DNA from: Ardenticatenaceae bacterium
Lineage (GTDB): Bacteria; Chloroflexota; Anaerolineae; Promineifilales; Promineifilaceae
Reading direction: 5' to 3'
Assembly (NCBI GenBank): GCA_020634215.1
Contig: JACKCD010000020.1
Coordinates: forward strand, 1 to 64,000
Length of the DNA stretch: 64,000 nt
A program made the position numbers and the translations under genes. A model generated the notes under the pieces. The model saw only the letters and a program-made list of their open reading frames with translations, searched no databases and had not been told where the DNA came from. Each line of letters opens with the position of its first letter. The stretch's first letter is position 1. This document shows positions 36,101-44,299 of this stretch, piece by piece.

Positions 36101-36708
36101 GCGGGTTGGGTGCCACGGCTAAGGGATTGGAAGTGGCAAAATTGGCGGTGGCGCGAGCCGAGGAAGTGGCTCCGCATACACGCCCCTATGCGCTGGCGGC
36201 ACTGGCGCGGGTGTACTTGCTGGCTGGGGATGTGATGGGGGCAGAAACGGCCGTTTCCGCCATCACCACCCCACTCAACAACATAGACATCCTCTGGCCG
36301 CCCCTTGTCCCTTTTGTCGCCTGTCAGCTTGCCTTTGCCCAAGGCGACTACGCCAAAGCCGCCCAGCTTATTGATGAACGGCTGGAATGCCTACAAAAAT
36401 ATGGTCTCCACGCCTTTATACCCGAACTGCTGCTGCTGCAAGGGGAAACCTTGCTGGCAATGGATCAAACCCGCATCGGCCACGAAGCCCTGCAAGATGC
36501 CACCGCCGCAGCCCGCCATCTTGGCTCAAAGCGAATCTTGTGGCAAGCACTAGCGCGGCTATCGCTCTTGGAAGCGCAGACCACAGCAGCGCAGCAACGG
36601 CAAGAGGCAGTAGACATCACTACCTGTATCAGCAACCAGATTGACAACCCATCCCTACAGCAATCATTTGCCGCCCTTGTGACAAAACAAATGGCTCCCC
36701 CTGCCTAA
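33184..36708 (+). CDS. Ser/Thr protein kinase - AAA ATPase - TPR regulator (paralogue 3)
   Basis: The ATG overlaps the TGA of paralogue 2 (ATGA), so the three genes form one coupled operon. The 1174-residue protein keeps all kinase residues (GQGGMGIVHRA, ALKQV, HRDLKPENVLV, LDFGLA, YVAPEVLL) and the AAA motifs GGESGVGKSR and LLLLEDLQWANEA. It is the most diverged of the three and is richer in C on the coding strand, with fewer palindromes (about 33198, 34636, 34988, 36246). The tail is TPR-like throughout. It ends three bases before the convergent M20 peptidase stop, leaving no room for a separate terminator. Substrates of all three kinases are unknown. Confidence 0.9.
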   Translation: MNGMINGRYLLHEKIGQGGMGIVHRATDRLTGTSVALKQVKLSSDHQLLSSSSPADSFINIRLLLAHEFQTVASLRHPHIITVLDYGFDANRQPYFTMPYLANAQTILQAGDSRTFAERIRLIQQMLEAVSYLHRRGILHRDLKPENVLVVDGSIRLLDFGLAMIKGQASSSAGSWYYVAPEVLLENPPSEASDLYAIGVLAYELLVGHYPFDRNHPDLIGQILEAAPDLSPLPLALAEVVSTLLAKQPEERHQQAASAMAALSTAIGQPLPAETQAIRESYLQAASFVGRERELTTLREALRVATGEQGSLWLVGGESGVGKSRLLTELRIRALIDGMVVLQGQASDEQGRSSYQIWQPILRNLLLLAEPNEYTASVLKAIVPDIEMLLGRSIPPPPALSGDAGQQRLLEAIGTLFQQQTQPLLLLLEDLQWANEALFVLRHLQPLLATMPLLIVGSYRADEAPHLPEEVPGVHLLPLPRLSPTAVSQLTHAMLGDLANRPEIATFLQHETEGNAFFLVETVRTLAEEAGRLTAIGSQPLPQHLFPQGIQAVVQRRLGQLPATARPLLEMAAIIGRQIDEAVLAHLFPQHDLEAWLLACGETAVFDFHQGSWRFAHDKLREGLLLDIPATQQQTMHQQVAQTIAHIHPNLNQTAAILAHHWQQAGDTAQAVGYWRRAGDVAANAYANAEAITYYNQALSLMLQLAQANPTSDRLTKISDLYTHLGRALELNAQVEKAMALYEAMETTAQQLQDLPMELMALVSQGQIRCTGTPFFNPEIGEQLSQRGLTLAQTLGDAVAEAKINWNLLNLYRYSDRMAEAQQCGERALALLQPFELPEQQAFALNDLSHVYRSLGLSVQSQECLTQAIGLWRQINNLPMLADSLSTGCFVAAYTGDYAQSIAFADEAYAVSSSIHNIWGQSYSRWYVGNAYWELGQPSQALRLMDDGICWGEESGFSFAQVSIRADQALVYGGLGATAKGLEVAKLAVARAEEVAPHTRPYALAALARVYLLAGDVMGAETAVSAITTPLNNIDILWPPLVPFVACQLAFAQGDYAKAAQLIDERLECLQKYGLHAFIPELLLLQGETLLAMDQTRIGHEALQDATAAARHLGSKRILWQALARLSLLEAQTTAAQQRQEAVDITTCISNQIDNPSLQQSFAALVTKQMAPPA

Positions 36709-36711
36709 TCG

Positions 36712-38082
36712 CTACCCCTGCCCCAGCCGCTCTAGCAGCATACAATATCCGTGCTGCCCACGCCGAAAGCTGCTGAGGCGGTAAAATTCGTTGGGGGCGT
36801 GCAAATTCTCATCTTCCAGCCCAAAGGCAAAGGTGAGCGGGTAGACCCCCAGATTATCCAGCAGCAGCCGATAGATGGGCACGCTGCCACCAGTGCGAAC
36901 GTAGAAGGGAGAACAGCCGTAAAGTTCCTCCAACACCTCATGCGCCGCCTGGTTAGCCGGGTGGTCGCTTGCCATCAAATAGGGGTCAGCTTTGCTGGCA
37001 AGCTGCGTCACCGTCACTGTTACCCCTGGTGGCACTACCTTTTCCACATGCGCCCGAATCAGATCGGCAATTTTGTCCGGCCCCTGGTTTGCCACCAAAC
37101 GGCAGGTAATTTTGGCGTGCGCCTCGTTGGGCAGCACCGTCTTCACCCCATCCCCCTGAAAACCACCCCACACCCCATTGATTTCCAGCGTCGGCCGCGC
37201 CCAACTGCGCTCATAGGTAGTGTAGCCTGGCTCGCCATACAGGGCAGAAACCTGCAAGTCGGCCATAAATTGGGCTTCGTCATAGGGAATTTCGGCAATC
37301 TTGGTGCGGTCATCATCCGAAAGTGGCACCACGTCGGCAAAAAAGCCCTCCACCAAAATTTTGCCGTCGGCGCTCCGCATGGAGGACAAAATGTAGGCGA
37401 GGGCGTGGAGCGGGTTGGCAACTGCCCCCCCATAAACCCCAGAATGCAAATCCCCTCTGGCTCCCTTTACGTCAATTTGCAGCGCCGACAGCCCTTTGGT
37501 GCTAAGCCAGATACACGGCTGGCTTTCGCTCCACTGGCTGCCATCGGAGCTAACAATATAATCGCAGCTAAATTTGTCCTTGTTGGCGACAATAAACGGC
37601 GGCAAATGGGGGCTGCCAATCTCTTCCTGCCCTTCAAAGAGGCATTTGATGTTCACGGGCAGGCTGCCGCGACTGCGAAGCAGGGCTTCCATTGCCACAA
37701 TGGGCACAAACATGTTGCCTTTGTCGTCGGAAGCACCGCGTGCGGTAATACGGCCGTTTTCGACCACCGGGTCAAACGGGTCACGCGCCCACAAGTGGAG
37801 GGGGTCAACCGGCTGCACGTCAAAATGGCCGTAAATTAGCACAGTGGGTTTGCCAGGGGCATGGAGCCAGTCGGCATAGACAACGGGATGCCCGGCGGTG
37901 GGCATAATTTCAATGTTTTCCAAACCGGCCGTTTCTAATCGTGCTGCTACCCACTCCCCCGCCTGCTGTACATCAGACGCATGTTCCGGCAAGCTGGAAA
38001 TGCTGGGAATGCGGACAAAATCAATCAGTTCTGTGACAAAGCGATCCTGGTTTTCGTTTAAATAAGTTTCCCAATGACTCAT
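36712..38082 (-). CDS. M20-family dipeptidase (CNDP-like metallopeptidase)
   Basis: From the ATG at 38082, behind AAGGAAG, the protein has 456 residues. It matches the M20 group containing carnosinase-like dipeptidases. Metal ligands and catalytic residues are visible in YGHFDVQP (His and Asp), RGASDDKGN (bridging Asp), FEGQEEIGSP (catalytic and metal Glu), VSSDGSQW, and a C-terminal HAPNEFY ligand. A dimerisation lid domain lies between, with DLHSGVYGGAVANP. It is cytoplasmic and hydrolyses dipeptides or acylated amino acids with two zinc or manganese ions. It is convergent with the kinase operon, with only three bases between their stops. A methyltransferase gene lies 57 bases upstream on the same strand. 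Confidence 0.92.
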   Translation of the reverse strand: MSHWETYLNENQDRFVTELIDFVRIPSISSLPEHASDVQQAGEWVAARLETAGLENIEIMPTAGHPVVYADWLHAPGKPTVLIYGHFDVQPVDPLHLWARDPFDPVVENGRITARGASDDKGNMFVPIVAMEALLRSRGSLPVNIKCLFEGQEEIGSPHLPPFIVANKDKFSCDYIVSSDGSQWSESQPCIWLSTKGLSALQIDVKGARGDLHSGVYGGAVANPLHALAYILSSMRSADGKILVEGFFADVVPLSDDDRTKIAEIPYDEAQFMADLQVSALYGEPGYTTYERSWARPTLEINGVWGGFQGDGVKTVLPNEAHAKITCRLVANQGPDKIADLIRAHVEKVVPPGVTVTVTQLASKADPYLMASDHPANQAAHEVLEELYGCSPFYVRTGGSVPIYRLLLDNLGVYPLTFAFGLEDENLHAPNEFYRLSSFRRGQHGYCMLLERLGQG

Positions 38083-38139
38083 CGTTCTTCCTTTGGTGTC
38101 TTGTAGCCGAGGATGATGCATCATATTGCAAAGGCTCGG

Positions 38140-38970
38140 CTACACGCATTTTGTGGCTACATAAACTGTCGGGCAAAGTTTACCCAACATCTGGTAAACA
38201 CCCCAGTGGCAATCGGCTAACTCGACTAAGTAATCAAGCTCACCCACTTGGGCAATAAGTGCATCACGATTACGGCGCAGCCGCGCCAGCCGTAAAAGCT
38301 GCTGGCTTGTCAGGCAAGTGCCATCCTCTTCCCAATGCTCACGCCACTCACTGTCTACCTGGTCAATCTGATCAATGACAAACCCGGCCTGGTGCAGGCC
38401 AGCCTCCAGATATGCGTGGGACATATTTTGCGGCGTGATCACCAGTGTTTCAAAGAGCCACTGCGCTTCCAGTGGCTCCAGCTTGTCGGTGGCAAGGGTG
38501 ACGTAAATGAGCAGCCGGCCGCCAGGCTGCAACACGCGGGCAAATTCGGCCAGGGTTTGGTGCAGTTTGGGCGGGTGAACCAGCACATCGCGGCACCAAA
38601 CGGCCGTAAATACCCCACTCGGCAGCGGCAAATCCTGAATATCCCCCTGAACGGCCGTTACCCGACCCACCATCCCCCGTTCCGCAATCACCCGCTGAGC
38701 ATTAACCACATTTGGCTCCACCAGATCCACTCCGACAGCCCGGTAGCCAAACCGTGCCACCAGCTCGCAGGTATGCTTCGCATCGCGGCAGCCCGCGTCC
38801 AGCACCAGCGACCCTGGAGCCAGCCCCAACGTCCCCATTTTGTCATACAGCATGGTTGCAGGGCGCGGCTGTAAGCTGCGATTAATCAATGCGTCAAATG
38901 CTTCCTCAGGAACGGCCGTTTCCCTATATACCTCGGCCACTGTGCGACTACTCATGTTCAACTCTTGCAT
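38140..38970 (-). CDS. Class I SAM-dependent methyltransferase
   Basis: The 276-residue protein has the Rossmann methyltransferase core. Motif I is VLDAGCRDAKHTC near 57-69, with RDAK replacing the usual GxG. The acidic end of strand 2 is VGVDLVEPNV. Motif II/III is GDIQDLPLPSGVFTAVWCRDVLVH, followed by FARVLQPGGRLLIYVTL. The C-terminal 90 residues are helical and unassigned. The nearest general class is the ubiquinone/small-molecule methyltransferases (Methyltransf_11), so substrate prediction is not possible. An ATG at 38955 is an alternative start. Palindromes at 38650 and 38911 encode VTAVQ and ETAVP. It may be cotranscribed with the M20 peptidase downstream. Confidence 0.8.
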   Translation of the reverse strand: MQELNMSSRTVAEVYRETAVPEEAFDALINRSLQPRPATMLYDKMGTLGLAPGSLVLDAGCRDAKHTCELVARFGYRAVGVDLVEPNVVNAQRVIAERGMVGRVTAVQGDIQDLPLPSGVFTAVWCRDVLVHPPKLHQTLAEFARVLQPGGRLLIYVTLATDKLEPLEAQWLFETLVITPQNMSHAYLEAGLHQAGFVIDQIDQVDSEWREHWEEDGTCLTSQQLLRLARLRRNRDALIAQVGELDYLVELADCHWGVYQMLGKLCPTVYVATKCV

Positions 38971-39019
38971 CAGTAGGATGCTTCACGTACCGGGCACTTT
39001 GCAAAGTGTCTGGCACAGT

Positions 39020-40177
39020 CTATGTTTGCGGCAACGGCCGTTTTAACACCCCCACCGCAATCCCCAGCCGCTGAATTTCGGCCGAGCCACCCGCCAGCGT
39101 AAACGCTCGCGCATCACGGAACATACGCTCCACTGGATGATGACGGCCATATCCCTCGGCACCCAGCAGTTGAATGGCGGCACTCGTTACACGAATTGCC
39201 ATCTCCGAGGCAAACACCTTGGCTACGCTCGATGCCTGTCGCTCCGTAATCGTCGCCTTGGCACCCGCCGCCGCCCGGTAAATCAGCAGCCGCGCCGCCT
39301 CCAAATTAATCAGCATATCAGCCAGCTTAAACTGCGTATTTTGAAAATCGGTGATGCGTTTGCCAAACTGCTGCCGCTGGTCAGCATAAGCCAGGGCATA
39401 ATCAAACGCCCCCTGCGCCAGCCCCAACGCCACCGCCGATGCCCCCACCCGCTGCCCGTTGTAAGCCGACATCAGGTTGCCAAAGGCCGACCCCGGTGGC
39501 ACGACCAAATTGGCCTTGGGCACCCGCGCCTGCTCAAAACGCAGCACTCCTTCGCGCACACCGCGCACCCCCAGCGAGGGAATACGCGGGCCATAAATGT
39601 AACCAGGAGTTCCTTCTTCCACCAAAATCGCGCCAATGCCGTTTGCCCCAGCCACGCCGTCAAAACGGGCATAAACTAGGGTGTATTCGCGCTCACCCGC
39701 GCCGGTGATCCATCGTTTTTCGCCATTGAGCCGATAATAATCGCCGTCTTCGCGGGCTGAGGTGATTAAATCGGTGAGGGCGGAACCAGCTTCGGGTTCG
39801 GTCATGCCAATGCTCATCAGTTTGTGGCCGCGACAAACGGCCGTTAACACCCGCTCCCGCTGTTCCTCCGTGCCAAAATTCAAAATCGTCCCCACTGCAC
39901 CAAAGTTGTGGTCAACAATCAGCCGCGCACTGACACCACAATGCTTTGCCACTTCTTCAATCACCAGCACCGCATCCAGCGCCGTCAGACCTCGCCCGCC
40001 ATATTGCGGCGGCAAAGTCATGCCAAACCAGCCGTGGTCGGCATATTTTTGGATTTGCTGGCGGGGAATATGCTCATCCGCATCCCATTGGGCGGCGTAG
40101 GGAGCCACTTCGGCCAAAGCAAAGGCACGGGTATCGGCAACAAGCTGCTGTTGGGCGGGGGATAGTTCAAAGTTCAT
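39020..40177 (-). CDS. Acyl-CoA dehydrogenase
   Basis: The ATG at 40177 follows GGAGAG and gives 385 residues, the standard length. Family strings are GWFGMTLPPQYGGRGLTALD, the FAD/acyl-binding IGMTEPEAGSALTDL, LNGEKRWITGAG, and the C-terminal YADQRQQFGKRITDFQNTQFKLADM and QLLGAEGYGRHHPVERMFRDAR. It oxidises an acyl-CoA at the alpha-beta bond and passes electrons to ETF. The C-terminal LAGGSAEIQRLGIA lacks the glutamate of GTxEI-type ends, replaced by GSAEI with the Glu still present. It is more canonical than the dehydrogenase at 24179. A methyltransferase gene lies 49 bases downstream on the same strand. Palindromes at 39033 and 39835 encode KRPL and TAVCR. Confidence 0.92.
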   Translation of the reverse strand: MNFELSPAQQQLVADTRAFALAEVAPYAAQWDADEHIPRQQIQKYADHGWFGMTLPPQYGGRGLTALDAVLVIEEVAKHCGVSARLIVDHNFGAVGTILNFGTEEQRERVLTAVCRGHKLMSIGMTEPEAGSALTDLITSAREDGDYYRLNGEKRWITGAGEREYTLVYARFDGVAGANGIGAILVEEGTPGYIYGPRIPSLGVRGVREGVLRFEQARVPKANLVVPPGSAFGNLMSAYNGQRVGASAVALGLAQGAFDYALAYADQRQQFGKRITDFQNTQFKLADMLINLEAARLLIYRAAAGAKATITERQASSVAKVFASEMAIRVTSAAIQLLGAEGYGRHHPVERMFRDARAFTLAGGSAEIQRLGIAVGVLKRPLPQT

Positions 40178-40219
40178 AAGCACGCACTCTCCTAAACGAA
40201 TGATAGCACGAGACAACAA

Positions 40220-40251
40220 AAAAGGGGGAAAACGGCCGTTTTCCCCCTTTT
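40220..40251 (-). terminator. Perfect 32-base palindromic terminator with AACGGCCGTT at its apex
   Basis: An A-run and G-run on the left, the palindrome in the centre (40231-40240) and an exactly complementary C-run and T-run on the right form a 32-base perfect palindrome. Read leftward it ends in a T-rich tail (TTTTTTGTTG), so it suits termination of the secreted repeat protein gene that ends at 40334. Confidence 0.8.
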
Positions 40252-40333
40252 ATCAGGCATTATTTTACACAAGACTTTCAGGTAGATCCTGCAAAATCCT
40301 GTTTATCCTGTCAGAACGCTTCGCCGCATACCA

Positions 40334-43300
40334 CTACTTTTTCATTACCAACGGTAAGAACACCGAGCGGCTGGCACCAAAACGCTGCCCAAAAATCTCA
40401 AACCCATTAAACGCCTCCTCGCCCGTGTCGTCGTCACCCGACCACACCACCAGGAACTCGCCTGTTGTGCTGGCAAAGACCACGGCCGGATCAAGCGCTA
40501 TATGCGCCACATCACCATTAGTACCCATGTCGCTCAACTGAACCCGTGCCTCAACCGCTGCTCCGCTGCTGTCTAGTCGCTGCCCATAAATCTCAAACTC
40601 CTCATCAACCAAACCAGCGATGTTATTGTCCCCGTGCCAAACGACAAAATATTCTTTCACCTTGTTGCTATACGCAATTTTTGGAGCGAAACCACCATAC
40701 AGTACATTGCCATCCTGTGCCATATGGCTAATGCGAAAATCATTGGTGCCAACGGGCTGACCGGTGCTGGCGTTAAGCCGCTGCCCAAAAATTTCGATTT
40801 CGCCTTTCACCATATTGTCCTGGTCGTCTTCACTTGACCAAACAACCAGGTATTCATTAGCATTGCTGTTATAAGCCACATCTGGTGCCTCAGCGTCATA
40901 GCTACCAGAACCATCTGGCCCCATGTCGCTCAATCGCATGTCGTTGTTGCCCACTTCTTGCCCTGTGGTGCCACTCACCCGCTGTCCAAAAATTTCGTTT
41001 TCACCGTCTACCAGCGGCACAACATCGTCATCGCCAGCCCAGACCACAAAATATTCATTGGCAACGCTGCTGTAGGAAACGGCTGGTTCGTCAGCCTTAA
41101 AGGCGATGTCACCATTTGGCCCCATGTCGCTCAGCCGGAAATCGGTGCCAATTTGAGTGCCCGTGGCCGTTACCCGCTGCCCAAAAATCTCGAATTCCTC
41201 GTTGACCAGCGGTGCCGTGTCATCATCACCAACCCACACTACCAGATATTCGTTGTTGACGCTGTTATACGCCACGTCGGGCAGCAGCGCATCATATTCA
41301 GGGCTGCTGTCTGGCCCCATGTCGCTCAGGCGAATATCACTTCCCAGTTCCAGCCCATTTTGGGCATTTACACGCTGGCCGTAAATTTCAAACTCTTCAT
41401 CGGCCAGGAAATTATTATCGTCGTCGCCTGCCCAGACCACAAAGTATTGGTTATTGGTAGGGTTGTAGGCAATGGCCGGGGTTTCGGCATCATAGCTTTT
41501 GGCCCCATTTGGCCCCATATCGCTGAGCCGGATGAGGCCGCCAAGCAATGCGCCATTAGTGGCATTGATGCGCTGCCCAAAAATCTCATCCTCGCCAATC
41601 CGCAAGTCGCCGCTGTTGTCGCTGCCGGCCCACACCACAAAAAATTCGTTGTTTTTACTGTTGAAGGCGACATCGGGGGTAAAGGCGGCGGCATCAGGGT
41701 ACCCGGCCGGCCCCATTCGCGTCAGGCGGCGGTCGTTGACCCCTATTTCAGCACCTGTTTCGGCATCAACCATCTGCCCAAAAATTTCAAACTCATCGTC
41801 CAAATAGCCTTCGCCAAACTCATCGCCGTACCATACGGTGAGATATTGCCCGCCGCCATAGGCAACGGCCGGCGAGAGGGCGGCATAGGCGATATCGCCA
41901 TCCTGCCCCATATCGCTGAGCCGGAAATCGCCACCAATTTCGAACCCGTTGGCGGCATTGACACGCTGACCATACACCTCTAATTCAGCGTCATTGAGAC
42001 CCGCCGCCTGCGTATTGCCATACCAAACAACCAGATACTCATTGTTGCCAGCATCGTAAGCCACATCGGGAGCGAAAGCTTCAAAGTTGACATTGCCATC
42101 GGGCCCCATGTTGCTCAAGCGCATATCGTTGGTGCCAACCTCTAACCCGGTTGCACCATTAATACGCTGCCCAAACATCTCAACTTCATCGTTAACCTGC
42201 GTTCCGTTTTTGTCATCAGCCACCCACACCACAAAAAATTCGTTATTTTGTGCGTTGTAGGCAATGCGCGGCAGAAAAGCATCGTATGACGAAGAGCCTT
42301 CGGTACCCATGTCGCTAATGGCAAAGTCGTTAGCTCCCACTTCAGCCCCGGTCGTGCCGCTCACGCGCTGGGCAAAGATTTCGTTTTCACCAGCCACATG
42401 GGGTACGGCATTGTCATCACCACGCCATACGACCAGATATTCACCGTTAGTACTGTTAAAGGCAACGTCTGGCTCAGCGGCACCATATTCCAGGTCGCCG
42501 TCTGGCCCCATGTCGCTCAGGCGAACATCGCCGCCAATTTCGCTACCATTGGCGGCTACGCGCTGACCGTAGATTTCCTCCTCACCATCCACAATGTCGT
42601 CCCCCATCCAAACGACGAGGTATTCATTGTTTTTGCTGTTAAAGGCGACGGCCGGGGCTTCGGCATCAAAGTTCACGTCAGCATCTGGCCCCATGTCACT
42701 GAGCAGAATATCGTCGCCAATTTGCTGCCCATTGGCGGCTACGCGCTGACCGGAAATTTCAAATTCGCCGTTGTTGCCGTCGCCAGACCAAACGACAAAG
42801 TATTCGTTGCTAATGCTGTTGTAGACCACATCGGCTTGACCGGCATCATTGCTGCTGGCACCGTCGGGGCCAACATTGCTGATGCGAACCATACCGCCAA
42901 TGGGAGCACCGGTAATGCCATCGAGCCGTCGCCCAAAAATTTCGGTCTCACCACTGCTTAGAACCTGCGTTTCGGTGTCGCCTTCCCAGACAACAAAGAA
43001 TTCCTTGTTGGTGGTGTTGTAGGCAACGGCCGGAAATTCGGCATCAAACTCGTAGTCGGCTCCCATTTTGCTGATTTGGAAGTCGTTGCTGCCAATTTCG
43101 GGGTCAATGAGGACGGGATAGGCGGCGGTTTCAAGCCAACGGCCGTTTACGACAATCTCGGTAGAAACGGCCGTTACCCGCATCTCCGCCGGAAGCTGCT
43201 CCCCACGCGCATCCAGCACCGTCACGTCACCCAAGCTCACCACCCCAGAGATGTTCCGCCACGCCCAGCCCGCCGCCGTGGTTTCAAACTGCCCGCCGCT

Positions 43301-43792
43301 TTCCACCGCGCCGCGAATAACCAGATCGCTGCCCGCCAGCGGCAATCTTTGCGGCAGCACAAACTGCTGCTTTATGCTGCCACTGCGTGCCACATATTGC
43401 TCGATAACGACACCCCGATCATAGGTGATGGTGTTGAGGGCTTTGGTTTGGGGGGTCGTGGCAGAAACGGCCGTTATTTCCCCACTTTCCGTCCCCACAT
43501 AGGCCAACTGCCAGCGCCAAACGGGACCGCCAGACCGAGGGGTAAAGGTCAAGCCGTCGCCATCAAAGTCTGCTATATGGCGCGGGTGGGTCAACCGCAA
43601 GCCGTCGCCTATGGGTTCAATCTGGTTAACGGCCGTTGCCGCCGCCTGTTCAGCCGTCAAAGCCGTCGGCCAACTAACAGGTAGGGCGGGTCGGTTGAGT
43701 AAAAGAAGGGAAGAGAGAAGAAAAACGGCCGTTAGGAACAGCCAAAAAGGTTGTTTGCGCGACATCCAATCGCCAGCGATTACAGTAGGCAT
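40334..43792 (-). CDS. Secreted 14-repeat propeller-like protein
   Basis: The ATG at 43792 follows AGGAG nine bases upstream; 1152 residues. An N-terminal signal peptide (FWLFLTAVFLLSSLLLL) is followed by a region of about 220 residues with no recognised domain. Then come fourteen repeats of about 60-70 residues, each running from RLSDMGPDGD through PDVAYNSxNNEYLVVWxGDD to EFEIFGQRV. Fourteen repeats with a strand-rich, acidic-loop pattern would fit two seven-bladed beta-propellers. The DxDxD-like loops (GDDD, GPDGD) could bind calcium. The protein ends in SRSVFLPLVMKK, resembling tails I recall on secreted Chloroflexota proteins. It is probably an extracellular binding or adhesion protein. 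Catalytic residues were not recognised. Confidence 0.8.
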   Translation of the reverse strand: MPTVIAGDWMSRKQPFWLFLTAVFLLSSLLLLNRPALPVSWPTALTAEQAAATAVNQIEPIGDGLRLTHPRHIADFDGDGLTFTPRSGGPVWRWQLAYVGTESGEITAVSATTPQTKALNTITYDRGVVIEQYVARSGSIKQQFVLPQRLPLAGSDLVIRGAVESGGQFETTAAGWAWRNISGVVSLGDVTVLDARGEQLPAEMRVTAVSTEIVVNGRWLETAAYPVLIDPEIGSNDFQISKMGADYEFDAEFPAVAYNTTNKEFFVVWEGDTETQVLSSGETEIFGRRLDGITGAPIGGMVRISNVGPDGASSNDAGQADVVYNSISNEYFVVWSGDGNNGEFEISGQRVAANGQQIGDDILLSDMGPDADVNFDAEAPAVAFNSKNNEYLVVWMGDDIVDGEEEIYGQRVAANGSEIGGDVRLSDMGPDGDLEYGAAEPDVAFNSTNGEYLVVWRGDDNAVPHVAGENEIFAQRVSGTTGAEVGANDFAISDMGTEGSSSYDAFLPRIAYNAQNNEFFVVWVADDKNGTQVNDEVEMFGQRINGATGLEVGTNDMRLSNMGPDGNVNFEAFAPDVAYDAGNNEYLVVWYGNTQAAGLNDAELEVYGQRVNAANGFEIGGDFRLSDMGQDGDIAYAALSPAVAYGGGQYLTVWYGDEFGEGYLDDEFEIFGQMVDAETGAEIGVNDRRLTRMGPAGYPDAAAFTPDVAFNSKNNEFFVVWAGSDNSGDLRIGEDEIFGQRINATNGALLGGLIRLSDMGPNGAKSYDAETPAIAYNPTNNQYFVVWAGDDDNNFLADEEFEIYGQRVNAQNGLELGSDIRLSDMGPDSSPEYDALLPDVAYNSVNNEYLVVWVGDDDTAPLVNEEFEIFGQRVTATGTQIGTDFRLSDMGPNGDIAFKADEPAVSYSSVANEYFVVWAGDDDVVPLVDGENEIFGQRVSGTTGQEVGNNDMRLSDMGPDGSGSYDAEAPDVAYNSNANEYLVVWSSEDDQDNMVKGEIEIFGQRLNASTGQPVGTNDFRISHMAQDGNVLYGGFAPKIAYSNKVKEYFVVWHGDNNIAGLVDEEFEIYGQRLDSSGAAVEARVQLSDMGTNGDVAHIALDPAVVFASTTGEFLVVWSGDDDTGEEAFNGFEIFGQRFGASRSVFLPLVMKK

Positions 43793-43984
43793 GAGCCAAT
43801 CTCCTAGTACAGAAAGTAACGTTACAGGTATAAATCCACTACATGTTGGCTCACCCAGCCCACACCCTAACAGCGCAACCTAACGATCAATATTTCGGTT
43901 TCAACCCACACTTTTTTTTCCGCCAAAACCAGATACACTTCACATTAGATATATACCTAACCTGGACAAGCCAGAACTAAAAAC

Positions 43985-44096
43985 GTTACACAGAGGTTCA
44001 CAGAGAAGACACAGAGAAGCACAGAGAAAAAAGACGTTGTTTGTCTCGCTTCCTCTGTGAAACTCTTTCTTATCTCGGTGTAACTCTGTGTCACTT
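43985..44096. repeat. Hairpin of iterated CACAGAG units
   Basis: TACACAGAGGTTCACAGAGAAGACACAGAG-type units on the left face CTCTGTGAAACTC and GGTGTAACTCTGTG on the right. It lies in the 507-base gap 43793-44299, upstream of both flanking divergent genes. Confidence 0.75.
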
Positions 44097-44165
44097 GTTG
44101 TTTTGTGTACAAGGATTTCATCGTTAAGGTACTACGTCTTTTGCCGGACTACGCCGGTAAAAAAG

Positions 44166-44233
44166 GTGTAAACACAGATGGGAGGAACACGGATAGAAAG
44201 TAGAATCATCTGTGTTTTCCCATCCGTGTTTAC
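44166..44233. repeat. Hairpin of ACACAGATGGGA/ACACGGAT units
   Basis: GTAAACACAGATGGGAGG and ACACGGAT on the left pair with ATCTGTGTTTTCCCATCCGTG on the right. A second small hairpin (ATCGACAA / TTGTCGAT, 44240-44259) follows at once. Both lie upstream of the MFS gene. Confidence 0.7.
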
Positions 44234-44299
44234 AAAATTATCGACAAAAAATTGTCGATGCTGGTGCGTAAGTGCCTAATCTGCAAGTAGCGAGGTAGC

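Noticed and set aside
40958..41983. Rightward open frame of 341 codons inside the repeat protein gene
   Set aside because: It is the antisense of regular repeats and inherits their periodicity; the minus-strand protein has a signal peptide and ribosome binding site.
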